Shown piece by piece: positions 6,742 through 15,908 of a DNA stretch of 64,000 bases. Below the pieces are notes generated by a model, which saw only the letters and a program-made list of their open reading frames with translations, had not been told where the DNA came from and did not search any database. This DNA comes from Pacificoceanicola sp048553275 (GTDB lineage Bacteria > Pseudomonadota > Alphaproteobacteria > Rhodobacterales > Rhodobacteraceae). Each line of letters begins with the position of its first letter. Position 1 is the first letter of the stretch. The stretch covers positions 62,001 through 126,000 of the forward strand of contig NZ_JBLZMW010000015.1 of the NCBI RefSeq assembly GCF_048553275.1, in the 5' to 3' direction. The translations under genes and the position numbers were made by a program.

Positions 6742-7902
6742 TCAATCACGGACGCTCTCCCTGCCCAGCCCGGTCAGCACAGCCCGCGCCGCGCGCAGTC
6801 CGGGGAAGTCTTGCCCTTGCCCAAGCCGCTGCATGGTCAGCGCCATCGCTGCATCCTGAGCGCGCGGATCGTCGAGCACGGACAGCACGGCGCTGGCAAT
6901 CGGGTCGGGCTGGCATTTGTTGCCGATGAACTCGGGCACGGCGCGGGTCTCGGAGACTAGGTTGACCAGGGTCACCGTATCCACAAGCAGCATCCGCCCG
7001 ATGATCTGCCGCGACAGCCAGCTCATGTCATAGGCAATGACCATCGGCGTGCCCGCCGCCGCCAGCTCAAGCGAAACTGTTCCGGACGCCGCCAGAGCGA
7101 CATCCGCCGCGCGAAAGGCGGCGCGTTTCTCGGCGCCGTCGCTGTCGTCGTCTGGCGTGATGACTAGCGGCGCACCGGGCCAGTTTGCAACGGCGTCGCG
7201 CACCGCGTCGGCCACATTCGGCGCCGCCGGAACGACCAGCCGGAGCTGCGGCCGGGTCGCGTGCAATCGCGCGGCCACCTGTGAAAAGATCGGCATGAGC
7301 CGCGCGATTTCCGACCGGCGCGAGCCGGGCAGCATGAGCGCCAAAGGCCCGCTTATGCCATGCCTCGCGCGAAAGTCCTTTGCGTCGGCGTCGCTGGCCT
7401 GCGGGTCCATGACCACCGGATGGCCGACAAAGTCACAGGCAATCCCGGCGGCCTCCATATAGGGCGGTTCAAAGGGCAGCAGAGCCAGCACCTGGTCCAC
7501 ATGCGCCGCCATCTTCTTCGCCCGCCCCGGCCGCCATGCCCAGACCGTCGGCGCGACATAATGCACCACCCGCACATCGCTGACCGCCTTGACCAGACGG
7601 TTCACACGCAGGGAAAATTCCGGCAGGTCGATGGTGATCAGAACATCGGGCTTTTCCGCGATGACCGCATCGGCGGTCTGCCGGATGCGGGCCTTGAGAT
7701 TGCGATATTCCCTGAGGATTTCGCCAATCCCCATGATGCTGATCTCGTCCATCGGAAACAGGCTTTCCAGCCCTTCGGCCGCCATGCGCGGCCCGCCGAT
7801 TCCACGAAAACTGACGTCCGGCATGAGCGTCTTGAGTCCCTGCATCAGGGCTGCACCGAGCTTGTCCCCGGAGGCCTCCCCGGCGGTGATAAAGACGCGC
7901 AT
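6742..7902 (-). CDS. lpxB: Lipid-A-disaccharide synthase
   Basis: A 386-residue GT19 glycosyltransferase that joins UDP-2,3-diacylglucosamine and lipid X to form the lipid A disaccharide at the inner membrane. The N-terminal FITAGEASGD motif and the nucleotide-binding region (LMLPGSRRSEIARLMP, then FRAADVALAASGTVSLE) are diagnostic. ATG 7902 overlaps the TGA of lpxI by one base; a GTG at 7905 is also possible. It is the last gene of the minus-strand envelope cluster and is convergent with the IalB-family gene. Confidence 0.96.
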   Translation of the reverse strand: MRVFITAGEASGDKLGAALMQGLKTLMPDVSFRGIGGPRMAAEGLESLFPMDEISIMGIGEILREYRNLKARIRQTADAVIAEKPDVLITIDLPEFSLRVNRLVKAVSDVRVVHYVAPTVWAWRPGRAKKMAAHVDQVLALLPFEPPYMEAAGIACDFVGHPVVMDPQASDADAKDFRARHGISGPLALMLPGSRRSEIARLMPIFSQVAARLHATRPQLRLVVPAAPNVADAVRDAVANWPGAPLVITPDDDSDGAEKRAAFRAADVALAASGTVSLELAAAGTPMVIAYDMSWLSRQIIGRMLLVDTVTLVNLVSETRAVPEFIGNKCQPDPIASAVLSVLDDPRAQDAAMALTMQRLGQGQDFPGLRAARAVLTGLGRESVRD

Positions 7903-8687
7903 CACTCAGGCCTTTCCCGAACCCAGAGAAACAGGCCCGCATTGTTTAAAATCTGGATGACTTCAGCGCGGTCGAGCACCATCACGCCGCCCGCTTCGAT
8001 GATCAGGCCCGACAGCCCGAGGCTCACCGCGCGTCTGGCGGTCTCGGGACCGATGACCGGCAGATCGGCCCGGCGGTCCTGTCCCGGTTTGGGCGCTTTG
8101 TAAAAGACTGCGCCGGGCGCGGGCGCCATGGCAGAGAGCATGGCATCTGTGCCGTCCTGCCCTTCGCGCGCCACCGGCCCACCGCCGGTCACGACACAGG
8201 CCTGCCCAAGGTCTTCAAAGGCTTGCGACAGGCTGATCCGGTCGCCTTCCACTGCGGCGTGGCGGGCTTCCTTGTCCGGTTGCGCCCGGGTCAGCACACC
8301 GACAGGCGGCAACAGCGCCGGGGCAACCTCATGGGCGGCCACGACCTGAAACCCGGCATCCTCGATAATCGAGATTGCAATGCGCAAAGCACCATCATCA
8401 CCGTGTTTCAAGGCGCGATTGATCCGGGGCAAGAGCTTCATCGTGGCGAAATCCAACCGCATCGGGGACAGCTTTGGGCGATCCACGCTGCCGCAGAGGC
8501 AGAGCCGTGTCACCCCCCGCCGCCGCAACCAGCGCAAGAATCCTCCGAGCCGTTCAAGCGGAAAAACCCGGACCGGATCAAGGCCCTCCGGCTCTGATCC
8601 TTGCAGCGCGCAGACCAGAGGCGGTTCGGACAGGGCGCCAATCACAGCCGCCGGCAACGCGCCACGTCCGGCAATCAACGCCAGCAT
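7902..8687 (-). CDS. lpxI: UDP-2,3-diacylglucosamine pyrophosphatase LpxI
   Basis: A 261-residue protein of the LpxI (formerly DUF1009) family, which replaces LpxH in many alphaproteobacteria and hydrolyses UDP-2,3-diacylglucosamine to lipid X. Recognisable blocks are KHGDDGALRIAISIIE, VVTGGGP, GTDAML and KAPKPGQDRRADLPVIGPET. It sits between lpxA (4 bp gap) and lpxB (1 bp overlap), so the three lipid A steps are probably translated as a coupled set. Confidence 0.95.
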   Translation of the reverse strand: MLALIAGRGALPAAVIGALSEPPLVCALQGSEPEGLDPVRVFPLERLGGFLRWLRRRGVTRLCLCGSVDRPKLSPMRLDFATMKLLPRINRALKHGDDGALRIAISIIEDAGFQVVAAHEVAPALLPPVGVLTRAQPDKEARHAAVEGDRISLSQAFEDLGQACVVTGGGPVAREGQDGTDAMLSAMAPAPGAVFYKAPKPGQDRRADLPVIGPETARRAVSLGLSGLIIEAGGVMVLDRAEVIQILNNAGLFLWVRERPE

Positions 8688-8691
8688 GGGA

Positions 8692-9480
8692 TCACCCCGG
8701 CGTCAGGAACGACCGGTCGCTGTCACCCAGAACGAAGGTGACGATCTCCCGCACGTAATCGCTCTGGGTTTCCTCGCCCAGACGCCGGGCGCGGTCCTGA
8801 AAGGCACCCTCGCCCTGAGCCAGCATCTGGAACGCGGCGCGCAGCGCGGTGATGTCCGATCTCGCGACGCCCTTGCGCTTGAGCCCGACGAGGTTCAGCC
8901 CATCGAGCCTGCCGCGCGGCGCCTGGACAAGGCCATAGGGGATCACGTCATTGGTGACCATGGTCACGGCGCCAATGATCGCACCACGTCCGATCCGAAC
9001 CCATTGATGCACGCCGCTGAGCCCACCGATGATCACGTCATCTTCCAACACGCAATGTCCGGCCAGGGCCGCGGAATTCACAACGATCACGCGATTGCCG
9101 ACCTGCGCGTCATGCGCCACGTGACAGCCCGCCATGAACAGCCCATCGTCGCCGACACGGGTCACGCCGCCCCCGCCGCTCGTGCCGGTATTCATGGTGA
9201 CATGTTCCCGGATGCGATTGCGCTTGCCGATGATCAGCTTGGTCTTCTCGCCCTTGAACTTCAGATCCTGCGGGATCTCGCCCAGCACGGAAAAGCTGAA
9301 CACGCTGGTCTCATCGCCGATCTCGGTCTGGCCGGTGACCACAACGTGGGATTTCAGGACGACGCCCTGCCCCAGCACGACCTCGGGGCCGATGTGGCAG
9401 AAGGGACCGATGTCGCAGCCCGGGCCGATCTGTGCGCCCTCTTCGATGACGGCGCTGGGGTGGATCACGGCGTCGGTCAC
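8692..9480 (-). CDS. lpxA: UDP-N-acetylglucosamine acyltransferase
   Basis: A 262-residue left-handed beta-helix enzyme performing the first lipid A step, with N-terminal hexapeptide repeats, the catalytic-His region AGCHVAHDAQVGN and the C-terminal helical domain. The start chosen is GTG 9480, which forms a four-base GTGA overlap with the fabZ stop and begins the expected VTDAVIHPSAVIE. A longer frame to 9645 would run inside fabZ and has no family similarity. Confidence 0.95.
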   Translation of the reverse strand: MTDAVIHPSAVIEEGAQIGPGCDIGPFCHIGPEVVLGQGVVLKSHVVVTGQTEIGDETSVFSFSVLGEIPQDLKFKGEKTKLIIGKRNRIREHVTMNTGTSGGGGVTRVGDDGLFMAGCHVAHDAQVGNRVIVVNSAALAGHCVLEDDVIIGGLSGVHQWVRIGRGAIIGAVTMVTNDVIPYGLVQAPRGRLDGLNLVGLKRKGVARSDITALRAAFQMLAQGEGAFQDRARRLGEETQSDYVREIVTFVLGDSDRSFLTPG

Positions 9481-9938
9481 GCCGGAATGTCCATCATGGC
9501 CGTGAACTCGCATTCCGCAGCCATTTCGCCTTCGACCTCGGCGACGCCGCCGAATTTCCAGACCTTGCCGCCCGGTTTCCCCCGCAATGTGTTCAACGTC
9601 ATACGCAGTTGATCGCCCGGAACCACCTTGCGACGGAATTTGCATTTGTCGATCGACATGAAGTAGACCTTCAGCTCCTTGTCGGCCATGCCAAGGGCGG
9701 TGCCCACCATGACCGCCGCCGTCTGCGCCATGGCCTCGACGATGGTTACGCCCGGCATGATCGGCATGCCCGGGAAATGGCCCTGGAAATGCGGCTCGTT
9801 CATAGTCACGTTCTTGATCCCGACCGCCGACTGCGTGCCGTCGATGTCAACCACCCGATCAACCAGAAGAAAGGGATAACGATGGGGAATGATCCGCTGG
9901 ATCAACTGGATGTCTGCGGTCAGCAGCGTGTCGGTCAT
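9477..9938 (-). CDS. fabZ: 3-hydroxyacyl-ACP dehydratase FabZ
   Basis: A 153-residue hot-dog-fold dehydratase of fatty acid elongation. It contains HRYPFLLVDRV and the catalytic motif GHFPGMPIMPGVTIVEAMAQ. ATG 9938 is preferred because AAGGA lies 8 bp upstream; the ATG at 9944 touches that site. Pairing with lpxA is typical, since both draw on 3-hydroxyacyl-ACP. Confidence 0.95.
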   Translation of the reverse strand: MTDTLLTADIQLIQRIIPHRYPFLLVDRVVDIDGTQSAVGIKNVTMNEPHFQGHFPGMPIMPGVTIVEAMAQTAAVMVGTALGMADKELKVYFMSIDKCKFRRKVVPGDQLRMTLNTLRGKPGGKVWKFGGVAEVEGEMAAECEFTAMMDIPA

Positions 9939-10000
9939 GGCCATTTCCTTGGGTCTTGTCTGTCTGTTTCCCTACCAACCGAGCGCTGCCGGGGCAAGCG

Positions 10001-10585
10001 TCAGGGTTGGTGAGGCTGTTGAGACTCCGGCTCGACCTGTGTGCTGCCGTCGCCGATCTGCGCATCCATGCGCTCGATCACAAGGTCCGTCACATCGACG
10101 TCAGACACCGCAACAATCACCGCGCGCCGTTCAAGGATCACCGCCGCACGGCTGTCCTGCATGATCTGCCGCAGGATCGGTTGAACGATCTGGATCATCT
10201 GGCGCCGCACCTCCTCGGGGCGGGCGCTGATCGCACGGGCCTTTGCGTCCTGTTCGCTGCGCAGGCGCTGGACTTTTTTGTCGAACGCATCGGCAAGCGC
10301 GCGAAAATCTTCCGGCGCCAGCGTCCGGCGCTGCTCCGTCAGGCGCTGCTCTTCTTCTGTCAGTTCCGTTTCAATGCGCCGGTTCTCGGCCGCAAGCGCG
10401 ACCCCTTCGTTCTCGATCTCTTCGACCGCGCGCTTGCCGAAGGCGCTTTCGGTAAAGACCCGCTCCAGCTCGATCACCAAAATCGGGCTTTGCACAACGC
10501 CTTCGTTCAAGCCACCGGTCAGCGGCTGCGCAGCCAGCGAGAGCGGCCAGAGCCACAGCAGCGCGCAGACGACGAACCGGAGCAT
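10001..10585 (-). CDS. OmpH/Skp-family periplasmic chaperone
   Basis: A 194-residue protein with a signal peptide (LLWLWPLSLAAQ) followed by a long, charged, coiled-coil-prone region (about residues 60-140) and a C-terminal strand region. This is the OmpH/Skp family, which holds unfolded outer-membrane proteins for BamA. It starts within a few bases of the bamA stop (GTG 10588 is the alternative start) and is followed by fabZ. The C-terminal tail is Gln/Pro-rich. Confidence 0.88.
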   Translation of the reverse strand: MLRFVVCALLWLWPLSLAAQPLTGGLNEGVVQSPILVIELERVFTESAFGKRAVEEIENEGVALAAENRRIETELTEEEQRLTEQRRTLAPEDFRALADAFDKKVQRLRSEQDAKARAISARPEEVRRQMIQIVQPILRQIMQDSRAAVILERRAVIVAVSDVDVTDLVIERMDAQIGDGSTQVEPESQQPHQP

Positions 10586-10589
10586 CACG

Positions 10590-12992
10590 TCAGAATTCGG
10601 TCGAGATGGACAGGTTGAAGTTCAACGGAATGTCTTCCTTTTCCTTCTTGAGCGCTTCGGAGAAGTTCAGCCGAAGCGGGCCGATGAAGCTGTCCCAGAA
10701 GATCGACACACCGATCACGTGGCGCGCGCTGAAGTCGCTGTAGAGCACGTTGGGATTGTTGGTCGGGTTGTCATAGCCCCAGACCGACCCGATGTCGTAG
10801 AACACGCCGCCGGTGATGCCGTATTCCTCCGGCAGACCAAGCGGGAATTCCGCCTCCAGGCTGGCGACGGCATAGTAGTTGCCACCAAGAACGTCGTTGA
10901 CGTCCGTTCCGCCCACGTATTCGCGCGGGCCGATGCCGCCATATTCGAAGCCGCGCATCAGGTTCGGGCCCGTCACGAACCGGTCGTTAACGCGGCTCGA
11001 TCCCTTCGAGTAGCTCAGCGCACCACCTTCGATGGAGGCACGCAGCGTGACCTCTTCATTGAAGACCTTGGTCTGGGCAACGGCCTTGGCCTTGGTCCGA
11101 ATGAAGGTGCTGTCGCCGCCAAGACCGCCGAAATCCTGACCGAACTCAAGCAAGACGCCCGCGTTGGGATTGAGTCCAGTGCGGCGGGTGTCATAGCTGT
11201 AGGTATAGCCGATCGAGCTGTCCCAACGTTCTTCCAGACCCGCCTCTCGCGCAACCTCAAGGCCGGTGGACGGCGTACCATCCAGATCCGGATGTCCAAT
11301 CACCGTGGTGGTGTCCAGATCACGCATGTCCGAGTACCGCAGCGTATAGCGCAGTTGCAGGCGGCCGTTGTCAGACACCGGGAAGGTGAGCGATGGCTGG
11401 AAGATGCCATCGGCAGAGGTATAGGCGGAGGACAGCACATCGGTTTCGGAATAGCTCAGGTTCAACCCGAAGGCGACATCACGGCCAAGGAAGCGCGGCT
11501 CGACAAAACCGAGCGAGTAGCGGTTGGCACTGGCCGCGGTCTGGACGGCAAAGCTGAACTGCTGGCCCCGTCCAAGGAAGTTGCGCTCGCTGAACGAGAT
11601 CGACGCGCCAAATCCGTCAGTGGTGGAATACGATCCGCCGAAGCTGAGCGCGCCGGTCGGCTTTTCCTCGACGTTCACGTCAACAATGACCTGGTTCGGC
11701 GAAGAGCCTTCCCGGGCCTCCACGTCGGCATTGTCAAAATACCCGAGCGCCCGGATCCTTTCGGCGCTTTCGCGAATGGCGCGCGGGTTGAAGGGGTCGC
11801 CCTCGGCCACGTCGAATTGTTCGCGCACCACGCGATCGAGCGTGGTGGTGTTGCCCTCGATGTCGATCCGCTCGACAAAGATGCGCTCACCGCGCGTCAG
11901 CATCAGCTCCACATCCAGCGTCAGGTCGCGGTCGTTGCGGGTGATACGCGGCTCGACGCGGACGAAATTCAGCCCCTCGTCGATCGCCAGCCGTTCGAGG
12001 CGGGCAATCTCGTTTTCGACCTTGGAGGGCGAATAGGTCGCGCCGCTGCGCAGCTTGACGACTCTTTGGAAAACGTCGGGATCGACATCCGACAGGTCCG
12101 ATGTCACCGTGACCTCTCCGACGTTGAACTGCTGGCCTTCTTCGACGTTGAAGGTGACGAAGTAACCGTCCCGTTCTTCGGCAAGCTCGGCATTCACGCC
12201 GGTCACCCGGAAATCGACATATCCGCGCGAGGCGTAGAAATCGTTCAGCAGCTGCTTGTCGAACTCGATACGGTCTTCGATGAAGGTGTCTTTCTTGATC
12301 AAGGCCCGCAGCAAGCCCGCTTGCTTGGTCTCCAGCACCCGGCGCAGGCGGCGATCGGAATAGGTGCCATTGCCGGCAAATCCGATGCGCTCGATTTCGG
12401 ACACACCGCCCTCGAAAATTTCGAAGGCAAGATCGACACGGTTGTTGCTGCGCTTGATGACCTTGGGGGTCACCCGGGCCGCGATCCGGCCCTGAACGGC
12501 ATAGGCTTCGGAAATCGCCTGCGCGTCGGCTTCGGCCTGACGCGGGCTGAACACGCGGCGGGACTGGGATTGCACGATCTCGGCCAGATCATCGTCCTTG
12601 AGACGCTTGTTGCCTTCGAAATTGATCCGGTTGACGGTCGGGTATTCCACGACTCGGATCACGAGGGTCGCGCCCTGCGGGATGATCTCCACGGATTCGA
12701 AAAGGCCAGAGGCGACGATTTTCTGATAGGCGTCGTTCAGCTCTGCGGCGGTGACGCGCTGCCCGCGGGCAATCCCGGCGTAGGACAGGATGGTACTGCC
12801 CTCGATCCGGCGGTTACCCTCGATCGAGACCGAACTGAAGGAGTAGGCCTGTGCAACGGCACGTTGAGGGAGGGTGACCGCCCCAACACCAACACCCAGC
12901 GCGATGGCGACAGCCACGGCCTTCGATGCGTTGGAAACCTGGTTCGCTTTGAACATCTTTCGCGCGTAACGCGCGGAAACGACCTTTGCCAT
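10590..12992 (-). CDS. bamA: Outer-membrane protein assembly factor BamA
   Basis: An 800-residue Omp85 protein with a signal peptide, five POTRA domains (about residues 45-420) and a 16-strand barrel ending in a C-terminal Phe (SISTEF), as expected for an outer-membrane protein. Conserved barrel segments include VRGF-type MRGFEYGGIGPREYVGG and SFGGSYSTTDGFGASISFSERNFLGRG. It inserts beta-barrels into the outer membrane. ATG 12992 is used; a TTG at 13001 has an alternative GGAG site. It sits downstream of rseP and a small membrane-protein gene, with ompH, fabZ and the lpx genes following. Confidence 0.96.
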   Translation of the reverse strand: MAKVVSARYARKMFKANQVSNASKAVAVAIALGVGVGAVTLPQRAVAQAYSFSSVSIEGNRRIEGSTILSYAGIARGQRVTAAELNDAYQKIVASGLFESVEIIPQGATLVIRVVEYPTVNRINFEGNKRLKDDDLAEIVQSQSRRVFSPRQAEADAQAISEAYAVQGRIAARVTPKVIKRSNNRVDLAFEIFEGGVSEIERIGFAGNGTYSDRRLRRVLETKQAGLLRALIKKDTFIEDRIEFDKQLLNDFYASRGYVDFRVTGVNAELAEERDGYFVTFNVEEGQQFNVGEVTVTSDLSDVDPDVFQRVVKLRSGATYSPSKVENEIARLERLAIDEGLNFVRVEPRITRNDRDLTLDVELMLTRGERIFVERIDIEGNTTTLDRVVREQFDVAEGDPFNPRAIRESAERIRALGYFDNADVEAREGSSPNQVIVDVNVEEKPTGALSFGGSYSTTDGFGASISFSERNFLGRGQQFSFAVQTAASANRYSLGFVEPRFLGRDVAFGLNLSYSETDVLSSAYTSADGIFQPSLTFPVSDNGRLQLRYTLRYSDMRDLDTTTVIGHPDLDGTPSTGLEVAREAGLEERWDSSIGYTYSYDTRRTGLNPNAGVLLEFGQDFGGLGGDSTFIRTKAKAVAQTKVFNEEVTLRASIEGGALSYSKGSSRVNDRFVTGPNLMRGFEYGGIGPREYVGGTDVNDVLGGNYYAVASLEAEFPLGLPEEYGITGGVFYDIGSVWGYDNPTNNPNVLYSDFSARHVIGVSIFWDSFIGPLRLNFSEALKKEKEDIPLNFNLSISTEF

Positions 12993-13142
12993 TCTCGCCA
13001 ATCCACTCCGACCTGTCTTAAAAAGTCACTATCGGGATTGGGGAGGCTTGTCAAAAGCCGATGACAGGGCTCGCTACAAGATATTGCGGTTTTTGCGCCA
13101 ATTGGCGCAAACCGGCCATAGCGCTCCGCGCGCCGGTCCGGC

Positions 13143-13274
13143 TTATTGCAAGAACGTTCCGATGTACGCTCCGAAAAACAGAGCGAAGACGATGGTCGCG
13201 ATATAGAGCAGCCGGTCCCAGTTGATCGAGACAAGCAGGCTCATGCTGCGGTATCCGGCGTGAATCGTTTGCAT
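13143..13274 (-). CDS. 43-residue single-pass membrane protein between rseP and bamA
   Basis: A short open frame from ATG 13274 with AAAGGGA nine bases upstream, ending TAA at 13143. Its second half is one hydrophobic segment, roughly LLYIATIVFALFFGAYIGTF, after a polar 20-residue N-terminus, so it is likely a single-span inner-membrane protein. It lies between two envelope-quality genes (rseP and bamA) on the same strand. I do not recognise a family. Its ribosome-binding site, operon position and clean transmembrane segment support a real gene. Confidence 0.6.
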   Translation of the reverse strand: MQTIHAGYRSMSLLVSINWDRLLYIATIVFALFFGAYIGTFLQ

Positions 13275-13363
13275 GGATTCGGTCCCTTTCTGAACGGAAC
13301 CTTTCTGACAAGGAAATGGGGCAGGATTTTGACCCCCGCCCCATCAATCCCCGTAAACTGTGC

Positions 13364-14707
13364 TCAGTGGCAGAACAAATCGTTTGTCAGCCCGAAGATC
13401 ATCAACGCAAGCACAACAGTCAGGCCAATGGACATCAACACGCGCAGTGCCTTGTCGCTGGGCGGGCGACCGGAGATGGCCTCGTAGGCATAGAAAACCA
13501 GGTGTCCGCCATCGAGCACCGGAACCGGGAACAGGTTCAACATGCCGACCGCCGTCGAGAGCACCGCGATAAACCAGATGAAGTTCACCGCGCCCTGGCT
13601 TGCCATCTCGCCCGAGGTCTGGGCAATGCCGATGGCACCGGACAGATTGCAGGTGCTGATCGCGCCGGTGGCCATGTGCCAAAGGCCGGAAATGGAGCCG
13701 GTCATGATGGCCCCGACCTGCGAAAGCCCCTCGCCAATCGCTTCACCAAAACCAAGCGGTACGGTGTCGGGTTCAAAGAGCAGGCTGCTGCTCAGGCCGA
13801 TGCGATACACAGTGCGGAAACCGCCATCCGGCAGCGGCTCGTCGGTGCTGCGCGGGGTCAGGGTGCGGGTCAATGTCTCGCCATCGCGCCAGATTTCCAG
13901 CTCTGCGGGGGCGCCTTCGGAGTTTTCGATCACTTCGGGAAGCTGGTCGAAGGCAAAGATATCCTTGCCATCCAACTTGACGATCACGTCGCCCACCTCC
14001 AACCCGGCATCCATGGACGCAGACCGCGGCGCGACACCGCCGACGATGGGTGCGAAGAAATAAGGTCCGTCTACGGTCATCTCGCGACCATCGCGCAAAA
14101 CACGGTACTCCAGCACCGGCTCGCGCGGCAGATCCGCCATGAATTCGTTGTAAGCGGCGGTTTCCTCCGCGCTCGGCAGAGCCTTGCCCGCGATGGCGAG
14201 GATCTGATCGCCCTCCTCCAGTTCCTGAACGAAAGGCACCGGCTTCAGACTTGCGATCACCAGCGGATCGGCGGGCTGGCCCTTGACCATGAAAACACCG
14301 GCAAAGATCGCCAGCGACAGGATGAAATTGAACAGCGGTCCGGCAGCCACCGTCGCGGTGCGCGCCCAGAGCGGCGCACCGTCCATGGTCGTGCGGCGCT
14401 GTTCGTCGGAGATCGTCTGGTAGACCTCTTCGTCACGCCCGCCCGAGGGATTGGCATCCCCGCGAAATTTCACATATCCGCCAAAGGGAATCGCCGCGAT
14501 CTGCCATTTGGTGCCATCACGGTCGACGCGCGACCAAAGCACCGGGCCGAAGCCCAGCGAGAAGACCTCCGGGAAGATCCCGGACTTCTTGCCAACAATG
14601 TAATGTCCGTACTCGTGGATTGCGACGATGATCGACAATGCCACGATGAAGAACAGGATATTCCAGAGCGAGCCACCGAATTGCGGCATCAGCGTGGTAA
14701 TTTCCAA
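13364..14707 (-). CDS. rseP: RIP site-2 metalloprotease RseP
   Basis: A 447-residue intramembrane zinc protease with HEYGH at residues 31-35 in the first transmembrane segment, a central PDZ region (VGDVIVKLDG) and the C-terminal LFPVPVLDGGHL motif giving the third metal ligand. It cleaves membrane-bound anti-sigma factors and signal peptides. The start is read as TTG 14707 because a strong GAGGGGG site lies 8 bases upstream; the first ATG would be at 14689. It follows dxr by 25 bp in the canonical cluster. Confidence 0.95.
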   Translation of the reverse strand: MEITTLMPQFGGSLWNILFFIVALSIIVAIHEYGHYIVGKKSGIFPEVFSLGFGPVLWSRVDRDGTKWQIAAIPFGGYVKFRGDANPSGGRDEEVYQTISDEQRRTTMDGAPLWARTATVAAGPLFNFILSLAIFAGVFMVKGQPADPLVIASLKPVPFVQELEEGDQILAIAGKALPSAEETAAYNEFMADLPREPVLEYRVLRDGREMTVDGPYFFAPIVGGVAPRSASMDAGLEVGDVIVKLDGKDIFAFDQLPEVIENSEGAPAELEIWRDGETLTRTLTPRSTDEPLPDGGFRTVYRIGLSSSLLFEPDTVPLGFGEAIGEGLSQVGAIMTGSISGLWHMATGAISTCNLSGAIGIAQTSGEMASQGAVNFIWFIAVLSTAVGMLNLFPVPVLDGGHLVFYAYEAISGRPPSDKALRVLMSIGLTVVLALMIFGLTNDLFCH

Positions 14708-14732
14708 GGTCTCGCCCCCTCTTTCTGAGCCG

Positions 14733-15896
14733 TCAGACCGTCATGAACTCTCGGGCCTTCTGCCTTGCGAGATGGTCTGCCTGCATGACGTTATCAAGAG
14801 TAACTTCGGCATCAATAAGGCCCGTCTGGGCCGAAAGGCTGGTCAGGACCTCTTCAACAACAGCCGCCATACGGGTGAACTGTATCCGATTTTCGATGAA
14901 ACCGTCGAGGGCCGTCTCCTTGGCCGCGTTGAAGATCGCCCCGGCCATGCCGCCGGCTTCCATCACCCCGCGTGCCAGCCGCAGCGCGGGCCAGCGGGTC
15001 TCGCAGGCGGGCCGGAAGGTCATCTGACCCAGCTTCACAAGATCGAGCCGCTCCACCGGCAGCGCGCGGCGCTCCGGGTAATGCAGGGCAAACCCGATGG
15101 CATGGCGCATATCCGGCATGCCCACATGCGCCATCAGCGCGCCGTCACGGAACCCGACCAGCGCATGGATCATGGATTCAGGATGCACTACGGTTTCGAT
15201 CATGGCCGGGTCGATGCCAAAGAACTCCTTGGTCTCAATGAGTTCCAGCGCCTTGTTGAACATGGACGCGCTGTCGATGGTGATGCGCTGGCCCATGTCC
15301 CAATTGGGATGGGTCGCCGCCTGCGCCGGAGTTGCCTTGTCGAGATCCTCCAGCGGCCAGTCCCGGAACGCGCCGCCACTGGCGGTGATCACGATGCGTT
15401 CAACCGCTGACAGATCCTCACCGATCAGCGCCTGAAAAACCGCCGAGTGCTCGCTGTCCACCGGCAACAGGCTGCCCTGCCCGTCCCGCGCGGCCTTCAA
15501 CATCAAAGGCCCGGCGCAGACCATGCTTTCCTTGTTCGCGAGCGCCAGCGCTGCGCCACCCTGCAACGCCCGCAACCCCGGCTCCAGGCCTGCCGCACCG
15601 ACGATCGCCGACATCACCCAATCCGCCGGACGGCTGGCGGCCTCGATCAGCGCCGCGCGCCCGCCCGCGGCTTCGATCCCACTTCCTGCCAGAGCCTCGC
15701 GCAATTCCGGCAAGGCGGACTCATCCGCAACGACGGCAATCTCTGCCCGGAGCGCGATCGCGTCACGCGCCAGCGCAGCCGCGTTGCGACCACCGGTCAG
15801 CGCCACGACGTGATAAGCCTCCGGCGCCCGTGCGATCAGGTCGATGGTATTCTGTCCGATAGACCCCGTGGCCCCGAGGATGGAAACGCGCCGCAT
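14733..15896 (-). CDS. dxr: 1-deoxy-D-xylulose-5-phosphate reductoisomerase
   Basis: A 387-residue enzyme of the MEP isoprenoid pathway that converts DXP to MEP using NADPH. The N-terminal dinucleotide-binding motif LGATGSIGQNT, the metal/substrate block ALANKESMVCAG and TASGGAFRDWP are present. It sits 12 bp downstream of cdsA and feeds precursors to uppS two genes upstream. Confidence 0.96.
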   Translation of the reverse strand: MRRVSILGATGSIGQNTIDLIARAPEAYHVVALTGGRNAAALARDAIALRAEIAVVADESALPELREALAGSGIEAAGGRAALIEAASRPADWVMSAIVGAAGLEPGLRALQGGAALALANKESMVCAGPLMLKAARDGQGSLLPVDSEHSAVFQALIGEDLSAVERIVITASGGAFRDWPLEDLDKATPAQAATHPNWDMGQRITIDSASMFNKALELIETKEFFGIDPAMIETVVHPESMIHALVGFRDGALMAHVGMPDMRHAIGFALHYPERRALPVERLDLVKLGQMTFRPACETRWPALRLARGVMEAGGMAGAIFNAAKETALDGFIENRIQFTRMAAVVEEVLTSLSAQTGLIDAEVTLDNVMQADHLARQKAREFMTV

Positions 15897-15908
15897 CAGA
15901 CTCTCCTG

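Noticed and set aside
10278..13064. Long open frame on the plus strand opposite bamA
   Set aside because: It is an antisense shadow caused by high G/C at third positions. It lacks a ribosome-binding site and its translation is Arg/Gly/His-rich with no domain, whereas the minus-strand frame is unmistakably BamA.
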